64,000 nt of DNA, from assembly GCA_038373885.1 (NCBI GenBank), contig JAWZYV010015837.1, positions 1 through 64,000 of the forward strand. Reading direction: 5' to 3'. Below are positions 34,634 to 42,590 of the stretch, one piece after another. The DNA comes from Cheiracanthium punctorium. Taxonomy: Eukaryota > Arthropoda > Arachnida > Araneae > Cheiracanthiidae. How positions within the stretch are numbered: position 1 is the first letter of the stretch; every line of letters begins with the position of its first letter. The position numbers were made by a program, and so were the translations under genes. The notes under the pieces are model-generated. The model saw only the letters and a program-made list of their open reading frames with translations, was not told where the DNA came from and ran no database searches.

Positions 34634-35077
34634 TGTCGAATGCTAATGTGCTAGAAATAAAACACGTCTTGATAGTATGAGAGCTGAACAAAAATTCGTG
34701 CACACTTTTCGGTGAACAGAATAGAAATGATCTCCTTATCTCCTATCCTTATAGTAGTAGAGGGAGATAAGGAACCCTCCCGATGACTCAATAAACATTG
34801 GTCATCTTAGAACTGCCCACCTTTTCTGATAAGCCAATGTGTGAAGATTAGAACCTCCCGATGACTCAATAAACATTGGTCATCTTAGAACTGCCCACCT
34901 TTTCTGATAAGCCAACGATTCCCCCGCTTAATCGCTGATAAGCCAATGATACCCCCAATTACTCATGCACAGCATTGATAACTGGTAGGAACACTATAAG
35001 CCATTTCTAGTTTAAATTTCTATTCGTTCGGACGCAATTTTACTCGCTCTTGCTTTATAGTTTTTTAAAGTTCAAAA
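34634..35077. promoter_or_regulatory. divergent promoter between polB and the AlkB-PC4 gene
   Basis: 444 bp separate the two start codons. A 62-65-bp block is repeated 78 bp apart (34,773-34,838 and 34,852-34,914). Each copy has TGACTCA (AP-1 type; 34,784 and 34,862) and CTGATAAGCCAA (GATA site next to a CCAAT-like box); a third CTGATAAGCCAA follows at 34,941. Each direction has a TATAAG string (minus 34,753-34,747; plus 34,995-35,000). Site names rest on consensus matching only. Confidence 0.65.
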
Positions 35078-36538
35078 ATGACTTCTAATAAAGACAATCA
35101 ACTAAATTTTGATTATACTCCAGAGTTTTATACTCAAAGTGATGCAGATAAAATATTCAACGAGCTATTGGAGCTACCATTTCAAACGCTCACTCTGCAA
35201 ATTTCGGGTAAACAATATACCCCCAATCGCAAGGTGCTGGCTTTCGGTGATGATGGATTAAGCTATGAGTTTTCTGGAGCATCTGTTGAAACTCATCCCT
35301 GGTGCCCCCTTCTACAAAAGCTGCGTGATGATGTGCAAAAAGTGACGAGTCAACAGTTCAACTACGTGCTGCTGAATTATTACCCAGACGGGACTTCAAA
35401 AATTGGACATCATAAGGATAATGAAAGCAGTCTAGACCCTTCCGTGCCGATTTGTGTACTAAGTTTCGGTGCTCAAAGAAGCATCGAATTTAAAAGACCG
35501 AATTGCGATATGGTGTCTATTCAGCTTGCTCACGGTTCCCTCTACCAAATGAAACACCCAACGAATAAACTATTCACGCATGGAATACCCGCTGAACCTG
35601 ACGTTAAAGAATCCAGGATTAGCGTGACTTTTAGAAAATTAGTGCCTTCCACTCGTAAACGTAAATTAAACTCTATTACTACCCCTGCTCAGAAAAAGAG
35701 TAACGTGGAGGACTCTTTTATACCCAGCGGTGACTGGTTGGAGCAACTCTATGAAGAGAGGAACAGTCTTCTCAGCTGGTGGTCACTCGAATGGGGTATG
35801 TTTATATTGTTATACTGTGATAAAGAAAAAGGAATTCGTCTGCATATTCGCGAGTGTAACTACATAAACGAATATGAATGGTTTCCTACCAAAAGAGGGA
35901 TACTTATGCTGCCTCAAACTTGGGCTGAACTGAGTGAAAAACTCTGTGATTTCAATTTGCATTATTCTAATACCTCGTTTATTGCTAACAATCAGTTAGC
36001 TGTATTTAGACATGACGAGGAATATTGCGTGCTCCAACAAATTTTTCGAAATGAGGATGTGTATTCTTTAAAACCATCATGTGTTAAATTGTGTGAAAGC
36101 CAAATATTAAAATTAAATGAGATTTCACCAACAATAACGCAAATTCTTGTGGATATTCTTTTTACTGTGTACTTACCACAACTCTTATGTGTAAATTTGA
36201 CACCCTGTCAGCAAGACATGCATGACAGTGCTTCAGTGAGCAAAGAGAACATTTATAAAGAATGTATACAAGAACTTCGATTTATTGTAAATAAACTCTT
36301 TTCGTGTGAAGGGTGTAAGGTAAACTCACCCGGACAAAACAGACATTGCTGTTTACAGTTGTCCGATGCGGACAAATTTCATCGCGTTGGTAAAAAATGT
36401 TATCTTTACCTGAATATGCATACTATTGCAAAGACATTAAAAGATCAATATTGTAAATGCAACTTCAATAAGGAATTTTTCAACTCGCTGTGTGTAAAGG
36501 ATTATATGCAATTTATTGAAAGTGAGTTCAAATTATAG
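35078..36538 (+). CDS. AlkB-type 2OG-Fe(II) dioxygenase fused to a PC4-like domain
   Basis: 486 aa, the only plus-strand gene of the element. Residues about 10-190 match the ALKBH2/3-type fold: NYYPDG (100-105), iron ligands His112-x-Asp114 (HHKDNE) and His168 (FTHGIP), and Arg180/Arg186 (RISVTFR) for 2-oxoglutarate. All catalytic residues are kept, so oxidative removal of alkyl groups from nucleic acid is likely. After a basic linker (190-210), residues about 240-290 (KGIRLHIREC...WFPTKRGILMLPQTW) resemble PC4/Sub1 coactivator, a single-stranded-DNA-binding fold. The remainder is unrecognised apart from a Cys-rich patch (CEGC...HCC, 410-425). A repair or replication role on the element's own DNA is inference. 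The start is the first Met after the promoter. A poly(A) signal follows 8 nt after the stop. Confidence 0.9.
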   Translation: MTSNKDNQLNFDYTPEFYTQSDADKIFNELLELPFQTLTLQISGKQYTPNRKVLAFGDDGLSYEFSGASVETHPWCPLLQKLRDDVQKVTSQQFNYVLLNYYPDGTSKIGHHKDNESSLDPSVPICVLSFGAQRSIEFKRPNCDMVSIQLAHGSLYQMKHPTNKLFTHGIPAEPDVKESRISVTFRKLVPSTRKRKLNSITTPAQKKSNVEDSFIPSGDWLEQLYEERNSLLSWWSLEWGMFILLYCDKEKGIRLHIRECNYINEYEWFPTKRGILMLPQTWAELSEKLCDFNLHYSNTSFIANNQLAVFRHDEEYCVLQQIFRNEDVYSLKPSCVKLCESQILKLNEISPTITQILVDILFTVYLPQLLCVNLTPCQQDMHDSASVSKENIYKECIQELRFIVNKLFSCEGCKVNSPGQNRHCCLQLSDADKFHRVGKKCYLYLNMHTIAKTLKDQYCKCNFNKEFFNSLCVKDYMQFIESEFKL

Positions 36539-36546
36539 TATGTAAA

Positions 36547-36552
36547 AATAAA
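36547..36552 (+). terminator. poly(A) signal of the AlkB-PC4 gene
   Basis: AATAAA begins 9 nt past the stop, implying a very short 3' UTR as in compact viral genomes. Confidence 0.7.
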
Positions 36553-36639
36553 TGTGTTGATTTGTACCTAATTTGTTTTTATTTCTGTGTATATGTGTCT
36601 ATTTATTTTAAAATCTTTACTAAAATAATTTTTAATTCA

Positions 36640-37130
36640 TCTAAAAATAATGTTTAATAAGAAAAATATTTTAATTTATCAAGAAAAAAAATTAATCCAG
36701 TTTAAATATTTTCAAATGTTTTTATTTTTAAGTACTTAATTTTAAAGTGCATTTATTTTTAAAAGTGTTTTTAATTTATATCAAGAAAAAAAAAATTAAT
36801 ACAGTTTAAATATTTTAAAATGTTTTTATTTTTAAGTACTTAATTTTAAAGTGCATTTATTTTTAAAAGTGTTTTTAATTTATATCAAGAAAAAAAATTA
36901 ATCCAGTTTAAATATTTTAAAATGTTTTTATTTTTAAGTACTTAATTTTAAAGTGCATGTATTTTTAATCTATATCAAGAAAAAAAAATTAATCCAGTTT
37001 AAATATTTTCAAATGTTTTTATTTTTAAGTACTTAATTTTAAAGTGCATTTATTTTTAAAAGTGTTTTTAATTTATATCAAGGAAAAAAAATAATCCAAT
37101 GTTTTAAATTTATCAAGAAACAATGTTTGA
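36640..37130. repeat. ~100-bp tandem repeat between convergent genes
   Basis: About four copies of a unit with AATCCAGTTTAAATATTTT, TTTTTAAGTACTTAATTTTA and TTTATATCAAGAAAAAAA, spaced about 103, 103 and 92 bp. It lies between the 3' ends of the AlkB-PC4 gene and the minus-strand cluster, marking the boundary of the two transcription directions. Confidence 0.75.
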
Positions 37131-37857
37131 ATCCAGTGTTTTTAATTTATCAAGAAAAATAATTTTTTTTTTTAATCAGGAGCTGACTTAAACTAAAATA
37201 ATTTTAAAATATTTTTAATTTATCAAGAAAAATTTTTAAACTATTTTTTATTTTTTTTATTTTGAAACGTTTACTTATTTCTTTAATTGTAAAATAATTT
37301 CTAAAAGTGATTCATTTTTAACATATTCAGAATTATAAAGGGGATACCTTAAAACGTATAAGGTTTTATTCATGCATGTTGTATTTAAATGAGTGTCTTA
37401 GAACAAATAAGGTTTTATTCAAGAAATAATTTTTCTTGTGGGGGGTAAATATTATATCCCTCTTAATTTGAATATCTCTTTGCATTTAAAAAAATTACAA
37501 AGTAGCAATATCTTGCATCGCAGGAGATTGTGCTGTTTGATAATATTATCTATTACAGATCATTTCCTGTTTTAGCAAGTAAGATACACAAAGTTAGTTT
37601 ATCTCTCAATGCAAATCATTTCCTGTTTTACCAAGTAAGATACACAAAGTTAGTTTTTCTCTCAAGTAGATAAATATATTTTAATTTGTTCTACACTTAG
37701 TACATTTCCTGTGAAACAGGAGAAGTAAACTAGGATACATTATATCAATAGTTGGATTATCAGAGGATGTAGACACATGGGTTATTTACAGTTGATTACT
37801 ATTTCTGTGCTTTACGTGGGGAAAAAACGATAAACAATTTAGAAAGAATCAAATATT
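37131..37857. other. Polinton central non-coding spacer
   Basis: AT-rich. Two direct copies of a ~63-bp unit (CATTTCCTGTTTTA, AAGTAAGATACACAAAGTTA) lie at 37,559-37,675, with a third partial CATTTCCTGTGAAAC at 37,704. No frame of note. An origin-like or transcription-boundary role is possible but untested. Confidence 0.5.
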
Positions 37858-38547
37858 TTATTCAAAATCCCACTTTACACTTTCTGAAGACTTCCGCTTG
37901 GAAGGTTTCACATTTTCTAGTGTACGTGATTTTACAGGTGGATTGCGTTTTACAGGAGGCTCCGTTTTAATAAAAGCATGCTGATTTTTTATAAAATGTC
38001 TAGGAATATTCAGGTCTTCCATTGCTTTTAAAAATATGTCTCTGCCACTAATGTCCGTTTTCCTTCGTGTGGTGAAAATCATATTGAACAGGTCAGCCAC
38101 ATTGGATGAGGGAATGTTTTCATTTTTATACATGAGTTGTCCATTTTGATCCCAGTGTAGTACACTCGGATTTCTTTTTAACAATTCCAATAGAGTTGCT
38201 GCCTGTCTTTTCATTGAACCAGGTACAGAATTTAAAATAATGTCGTCATAGGGCTTTTTCTCTTGCTGTATAATTTCTTCTTGCGGTTGCGATGAAGCAG
38301 CTGGTTGTACACGCCATGATGAATCCGCTTCTACATTAAGTTGTACAGGTAATGATGAATTATAGTTTTCCATGTTTAGTTTTTTTCTTAAAAGGGCATA
38401 ATATAGTTTCACTTTGTCGTGCTCACTTTGACGACTATTCAATATTTTCATCATTTCTTTATCAAATTCACTCATTTGCTGTTCCGTTGGTACATGTCTG
38501 TTCAAAACCTCTTCTGGGACGAGAGCATACTTCTTTGCAAACTCCAT
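37858..38547 (-). CDS. Polinton conserved hypothetical protein
   Basis: 229 aa. I recognise the overall type as a conserved Polinton protein of unknown role: an N-terminal stretch with KYALVPEEVLNRH and an acidic/basic helical region (about 1-55), a low-complexity middle, a folded-looking segment (about 95-185; SVPGSMKRQAATLLELLKRN and IFLKAMEDLNIPRHFI), and a basic Lys/Pro tail. No enzyme motif, signal peptide or membrane segment is visible. It is the last gene of the minus-strand cluster, 6 nt after the 107-aa frame, and its stop TAA lies inside an AATAAA poly(A) signal (37,857-37,862). A structural or DNA-binding virion role is a guess from position and charge. Confidence 0.8.
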   Translation of the reverse strand: MEFAKKYALVPEEVLNRHVPTEQQMSEFDKEMMKILNSRQSEHDKVKLYYALLRKKLNMENYNSSLPVQLNVEADSSWRVQPAASSQPQEEIIQQEKKPYDDIILNSVPGSMKRQAATLLELLKRNPSVLHWDQNGQLMYKNENIPSSNVADLFNMIFTTRRKTDISGRDIFLKAMEDLNIPRHFIKNQHAFIKTEPPVKRNPPVKSRTLENVKPSKRKSSESVKWDFE

Positions 38548-38553
38548 TCAGAA

Positions 38554-38877
38554 TCATGAACGGGGTATGAGACTTGTAAGTACCGACAGGGCAGCAGGTA
38601 ATAAAATATTTAAAAATCCCCCTTTTTGAACAATTAGCTTACGTTTAACATATAATGGGGATTTAGTAGCAAGCTTTCGTAGAGTATTCTTGTGTTTTTT
38701 TAAAGAGGTCTTTTGCTTAGGGGAAAGCGGAATGTTTCCTTTTAATAAATTAAGACTACAGTTGCAGATTAATCGGATACAAGAGTTTGGGAGCTTTTTT
38801 AAAAGACTTTTTCGTAATTTGATAGGACAAATTTGTAAAAGTTGCAGGCGATTAAGATCCTTTTTGCATGGTGTCAT
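38554..38877 (-). CDS. small basic Polinton protein with hydrophobic C-terminus
   Basis: 107 aa, very Lys/Leu-rich. Residues 45-80 (LLKGNIPLSPKQKTSLKKHK and following) are strongly basic. The end, QKGGFLNILLPAALSVLTSL, is hydrophobic and probably amphipathic or membrane-active. The layout (basic helix-rich body, then K-G-G-F-L plus hydrophobic tail) recurs in small Polinton/adintovirus proteins as I know them; the function is not established. A TATAAATAG box (38,918-38,910) lies about 33 nt upstream of the start, overlapping the ATPase stop codon. Likely co-transcribed with the downstream 229-aa gene. Confidence 0.75.
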   Translation of the reverse strand: MTPCKKDLNRLQLLQICPIKLRKSLLKKLPNSCIRLICNCSLNLLKGNIPLSPKQKTSLKKHKNTLRKLATKSPLYVKRKLIVQKGGFLNILLPAALSVLTSLIPRS

Positions 38878-38909
38878 CTTGCAAACTAAATAAAAATTTC
38901 AGAATGTTT

Positions 38910-38918
38910 CTATTTATA
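38910..38918 (-). promoter_or_regulatory. TATA box upstream of the 107-aa gene
   Basis: TATAAATAG read on the minus strand. Its internal TAA is the stop codon of the ATPase gene. The same 9-mer occurs before the penton-like gene in the same relation to the integrase stop. Confidence 0.65.
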
Positions 38919-39564
38919 CATTTTTCAACTGATACACATATTGTATCTGATTGGGTAAAATGTTGGTGCGCAAACGCATTTTTTCATCAGTTTGAGAGTA
39001 TAAATCAATAAACAAGTATGAATAGGGTTTTTTAGTCGCGTCTTCGTAGACTTCTTGAAAAAATTTTAAATGTCTAGGGAACAATTGCCTTCCCAAATGT
39101 GTTATCTGAGACATATCTCTACGATTCTTAAAAAGTACAAGGTAATGTGCGTTCAAGGTTATCTCCCTCATTTGGGAACCTTGGTGAAAAAAGTTTTGTG
39201 TTATAAAAATAACACTTATATTTAAATGATGCGAACCTCTCGTAAAAAGTTGACATATGTTTTTACTGTTTCCGCATTCATGCATTAGATCATCTATTAT
39301 AAATAATGTATTATTTCCTATGTATTCTCGATAATCAGATGGAAGCCCTTCTACAAAAGTTACACCCTCTATCTCATCGAACAAGCTTTGATATATTCCA
39401 TAGAACCATACTATTTTATCCGGTACTTGTGAAAACATTTCCCGTTTGAAACTGAGTAATTGTTTCGTCCAAAAACTTTTACCACTTTGCGTGGCACCGC
39501 TGATAACCAAATTACACGGTGTTTGCAAGGCTGGAAAATCCATTGTGAATGAAGACAGACACAT
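38914..39564 (-). CDS. FtsK/HerA-type genome-packaging ATPase
   Basis: 216 aa, the usual size for a Polinton ATPase. Walker A is GATQSGKS (23-30), Walker B LFIIDD (87-92), a TQN sensor-like motif is at 122-124, and arginines at 148-149 could serve as finger residues. The family powers translocation of DNA into capsids (A32/FtsK-HerA group). It follows the protease gene with a 26-nt gap containing a TATTTAAA box and precedes the 107-aa gene. An in-frame Met at residue 8 is an alternative start and would remove a non-conserved leader. No break is seen. Confidence 0.93.
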   Translation of the reverse strand: MCLSSFTMDFPALQTPCNLVISGATQSGKSFWTKQLLSFKREMFSQVPDKIVWFYGIYQSLFDEIEGVTFVEGLPSDYREYIGNNTLFIIDDLMHECGNSKNICQLFTRGSHHLNISVIFITQNFFHQGSQMREITLNAHYLVLFKNRRDMSQITHLGRQLFPRHLKFFQEVYEDATKKPYSYLFIDLYSQTDEKMRLRTNILPNQIQYVYQLKNV

Positions 39565-39574
39565 GGTGAGTACT

Positions 39575-39584
39575 GTTTAAATAG
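39575..39584 (-). promoter_or_regulatory. TATA-like box upstream of the ATPase
   Basis: CTATTTAAAC on the minus strand, 11-20 nt before the start codon. It lies just after the protease stop, in the 26-nt intergenic gap. Confidence 0.5.
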
Positions 39585-39589
39585 TTTTT

Positions 39590-39595
39590 TTTATT
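39590..39595 (-). terminator. poly(A) signal overlapping the protease stop
   Basis: AATAAA on the minus strand includes the TAA stop of the protease gene. It would end a transcript covering penton-like, pVI-like, capsid and protease genes. Confidence 0.55.
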
Positions 39596-40079
39596 GATAA
39601 AAGTTCACATAAACATGAAATCGTTTGGCGACAAAATTATACACTAGTTTGTCATTACATATACTTTTTGGTACAAAAGTAGACACAATTTGATTTAATG
39701 TATGACCTTTGGATTTACAATAAAGATAATATGTACAGTATTGCCCACAAACAGCTGTAACATCACTTTGTAACTTGAGTCGGTTAAAGTTTATATTGGG
39801 ATATCTCGATGCAAAGTCTAGAATAGGTCCTTTAAAGGTTTCCGGTGCATTTCCGTAAGAATCAAAGAACTCAATCTGGATAGGCGAATGTAAATAAAAA
39901 GCAAGCCAGTGACTTCCTTGTTGAGTAGATCGATCAACATTCACCACGAGAGAGGCAGGGTACTTTGAAATTTTTTCGGGTAACTCGTCACTCGCATACA
40001 CATCCAAAAAGTGCTTTTTTGTAAAGGGATCCGTAGAAAGTACTTGTCGCAGCTGAAATGTATTCATTCTTCTTCTCAA
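39591..40079 (-). CDS. adenain-like cysteine protease
   Basis: 162 aa, compact C5/Ulp1-type protease. Candidate catalytic residues are His57 (GSHWLAFY), Asp73 or Glu70 (IEFFDSYGN), Gln104 (KLQSD) and Cys111 (VCGQYCTYY), in the order expected of adenain. It probably processes capsid precursors; a candidate site is seen in the pVI-like protein. Its start overlaps the last 4 nt of the major capsid gene. The neighbouring leader Met-Arg-Arg-Arg-Met gives a second possible start at residue 5. All catalytic positions look intact. Confidence 0.92.
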   Translation of the reverse strand: MRRRMNTFQLRQVLSTDPFTKKHFLDVYASDELPEKISKYPASLVVNVDRSTQQGSHWLAFYLHSPIQIEFFDSYGNAPETFKGPILDFASRYPNINFNRLKLQSDVTAVCGQYCTYYLYCKSKGHTLNQIVSTFVPKSICNDKLVYNFVAKRFHVYVNFYQ

Positions 40080-41383
40080 TTGGGGTAGTCACATAAGACG
40101 TGACGCGATTTTGAAATTTCAATCACGTTTTCAAATTCAGCATAAATAAATACGGAGATGGTCTTGTTCAAGGCTTTGGCAAATTTAATTTCTAATCGTA
40201 GATTACCTTGGTGTTGCAAGCTTAAATGAGGCCCATCACAGAGATCCGCGGTCAAGTCGAAAGCATAGAGGGTGTGGCCTTGTGCAAATTCTTCTCGGGT
40301 TAAAAATATACCCTTATCTTGATTAAAACTCGAAAATAGACGATGATAAGCACGTATGTAACTGTCGTTTTCAAAATTTAACTCTAGTGCTTTGCTGGGC
40401 AAGGGGTTCCCGTCTACAAATATGCTTAAATAGGTAACGTCACAGTCATCAAACAAAAACGGATTTAGGTTATATTGTCCGCTCACTGCAGCATTATCCA
40501 GACATCCCACAATCACACGTTTGGGCATGACTCCCAGAAACACATTGTCTTGTAAAAAGGACCAACTGCCTGCAGAGACAGAATACAACTTGCACATAAC
40601 TCGATCAATGGGATATTTAGCTGAAGTTTTCTCCAGAGCTTTTGCATGTCCGAGTGAAACACCGGGACTCACTTTCACTTTTCTAATAAACAATGATGCA
40701 TGCTCTAATATCACGTCATATTCATTAGCTGTAGCAGACATCAAACAAAAATTGGGCTTGCTGCGCGTCATTTTTATCTTTACATCCACCATGTTCAGTA
40801 AAAGTCTATTTTGCTGGAAAATATCGCAGTGCAATTGGCCAATCATATCTAAAGTTTTACTCTTAGAAGTTAGGTGATAGCGTTTCTTGAGTCCTTCGTT
40901 TGCATCGGTCGTAGCCGTGGGATCGGCTGTTGCCAGATTCGTATCCTTGTAAAAACAGGAACAGGAAAGTAAGCTTTTCTTGGCATCTTCCCCATAATTC
41001 ATTAAAGTTTCGATGTAGGCTCTGTACGGGTAAGTATTGCTCGATGTCGAAATCACTCGCTCATTCAAACTAACGTCTACTTGCGAAAAGAGGGCATGTA
41101 AAAATAAATTAACAGGGGCCACGGCATCCTTTTCGTCCAGGTCGGCACCACCCGACTTTACAATTTTTACTTTCACGTAGATGTGAGACGAAGAGAGGTC
41201 TAAATATTCTTCTCCGCTTCCAGATATGTTAAATTCTACAGGTCCTCCATTTTGTATGTTGGCAATAGGGTGATATTCAACAAACTGTCCTTTTTCGATA
41301 GCCGTTTGAGTAGGGGGCATCACAAATAAGTCCAACTCGGATTTAGCGCAGGCTACCGAGTCCTTGTGAATTAAACCGTACAT
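40076..41383 (-). CDS. Polinton major capsid protein (double jelly roll, hexon-like)
   Basis: 435 aa. The opening (DSVACAKSELDLFVMPPTQT, FVEYHPIANI) and the beta-rich body are typical of Polinton/adintovirus hexon-like proteins, often annotated in animal genomes as F54H12.2-like. The two jelly-roll domains probably span about 40-220 and 230-425, though strand boundaries cannot be fixed by eye. It would form trimeric capsomers of an icosahedral shell. It starts 3 nt after the end of the pVI-like gene and overlaps the protease start. No stop or frameshift. Confidence 0.9.
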   Translation of the reverse strand: MYGLIHKDSVACAKSELDLFVMPPTQTAIEKGQFVEYHPIANIQNGGPVEFNISGSGEEYLDLSSSHIYVKVKIVKSGGADLDEKDAVAPVNLFLHALFSQVDVSLNERVISTSSNTYPYRAYIETLMNYGEDAKKSLLSCSCFYKDTNLATADPTATTDANEGLKKRYHLTSKSKTLDMIGQLHCDIFQQNRLLLNMVDVKIKMTRSKPNFCLMSATANEYDVILEHASLFIRKVKVSPGVSLGHAKALEKTSAKYPIDRVMCKLYSVSAGSWSFLQDNVFLGVMPKRVIVGCLDNAAVSGQYNLNPFLFDDCDVTYLSIFVDGNPLPSKALELNFENDSYIRAYHRLFSSFNQDKGIFLTREEFAQGHTLYAFDLTADLCDGPHLSLQHQGNLRLEIKFAKALNKTISVFIYAEFENVIEISKSRHVLCDYPN

Positions 41384-41385
41384 GA

Positions 41386-41808
41386 TTAAGCAAAAATATC
41401 GTGACCTTTCACCTTCTTGGTTCGTCTACGACTGACGTTTTTCACACGTCGCTTCCTCTTTTTATTGCGTCCAGATCCAATCATCGATTTCACTTTAGCT
41501 GCTGCTTTGTCGGTGAGCTGCTTCCCTGCTTCTTTCATGCGTCGTCTTGCGGCTGTTTTAAGGTCCTCGCCCTTAGATACGTCATTCAAGATATCCACTC
41601 CGCTGTTAAATAAATGTCTACCAATAGTCTTTGCACCGCTCTTGAGCATCGGTACTGCTGCTCTAAAAAATGATCTAAAAAGACCGCCAAATCCGTATCC
41701 TTTTTGAAATGGTGCTCCTTGATAAAAATTAAGTCCATTGCCAGACTGATGCGTATAATAATCCTCAAAGGATTTTTGGCAACACTGATAAGGCACATAC
41801 ATTTTCAA
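41386..41808 (-). CDS. adenovirus pVI/core-like minor virion protein
   Basis: 140 aa. The front has FYQGAPFQKGYGFGGLF followed by an amphipathic helix region (about 44-75), and the end is strongly basic (about 106-136, Lys/Arg clusters). The pattern matches the pVI/pX-like proteins of Polintons, thought to link capsid and genome and to disturb membranes. Residues 109-113, MIGSG, fit the adenain cleavage consensus (M/I/L)-x-G-x-G and lie just before the basic tail. It starts within the last 4 nt of the penton-like gene, so translation of the two is coupled or the mRNAs are alternative. Confidence 0.8.
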   Translation of the reverse strand: MKMYVPYQCCQKSFEDYYTHQSGNGLNFYQGAPFQKGYGFGGLFRSFFRAAVPMLKSGAKTIGRHLFNSGVDILNDVSKGEDLKTAARRRMKEAGKQLTDKAAAKVKSMIGSGRNKKRKRRVKNVSRRRTKKVKGHDIFA

Positions 41809-42548
41809 GAGAGGTATTTTTGCCTAAAATGAAGTTTAACGTACGAGCGTCCGCGTTCAAATGGCACTAATTCACCAGTGTGGGTCCTTATAACGATTTC
41901 GATCGTCTGAAATTTTTTTCTCGAGAGCGGTATATAGTGGGGGCGATCAAACTGGGCACTGATTACTTCACCGTCCTTCCCAGTCACATTCACAATACGC
42001 AATAGCGGTGCTAATACATCGCCTACGATCTGCGATTCTATTATATCCGAATACACCATCAATGTCCTGTAATGAGCACACGGGTCTGCAACATATGGGC
42101 TTTCCGAAGTCGTTTCAGTGTTTTCTTCAAAACATTCAATTTCGCAAGGATCAAAACCCAACAGTTGAGATAAGCCAGGGTACAAAAAAACTCTAGCCTT
42201 GTTTTTCACTGAAATGCGCACGCGCTTTGTTACGTTGTTATATTCAAAAAATATTTTATTTTCAATATCTTTAATGCGAATGGCGTTTAAAATTTCGTAA
42301 ACAGAGTCATAAAATCCGGGGGGTACGCGTCTACCTATTATTTTTCCGTCGCCTAAATCAAATCCAATCAAATTATTTTGAGCATTCACATTATACCAGG
42401 TATGCGGATACATAAATTCCGCTAAACCTACCTCCCATTCGCCGTTTAATTCAATGGGGGTTGGTAAACGCGTGATAAAATGAGAAATTTTATTCTCGGG
42501 AAAGTAGTTCATAGAGCTATCGCTCGGTAGTGTTAGATAGAAATTCAT
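41805..42548 (-). CDS. penton-like minor capsid protein (single jelly roll)
   Basis: 247 aa. The front half (LPSDSSMNYFPENKISHF, GEWEVGLAEFMYPHTWYNV) is characteristic of the Polinton penton/minor capsid family, expected to occupy the vertices as a single jelly roll. The C-terminal half contains YSDIIESQIVGDVLAPLLRI, also typical. It lies 37 nt after the integrase gene, with a TATAAATAG box overlapping the integrase stop. It begins the virion-protein block penton-pVI-capsid-protease. No defects are seen. Confidence 0.88.
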   Translation of the reverse strand: MNFYLTLPSDSSMNYFPENKISHFITRLPTPIELNGEWEVGLAEFMYPHTWYNVNAQNNLIGFDLGDGKIIGRRVPPGFYDSVYEILNAIRIKDIENKIFFEYNNVTKRVRISVKNKARVFLYPGLSQLLGFDPCEIECFEENTETTSESPYVADPCAHYRTLMVYSDIIESQIVGDVLAPLLRIVNVTGKDGEVISAQFDRPHYIPLSRKKFQTIEIVIRTHTGELVPFERGRSYVKLHFRQKYLS

Positions 42549-42581
42549 CTTTACAAATGTCGTTTCGGCACTATGATTCCT

Positions 42582-42590
42582 CTATTTATA
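42582..42590 (-). promoter_or_regulatory. TATA box upstream of the penton-like gene
   Basis: TATAAATAG on the minus strand, about 34 nt before the start codon. Its TAA is the integrase stop codon. It is a likely start of the virion-protein transcript. Confidence 0.7.

Noticed and set aside
40521..40877. 118-codon plus-strand open frame inside the major capsid gene
   Set aside because: Antisense shadow of a clearly coding minus-strand gene.
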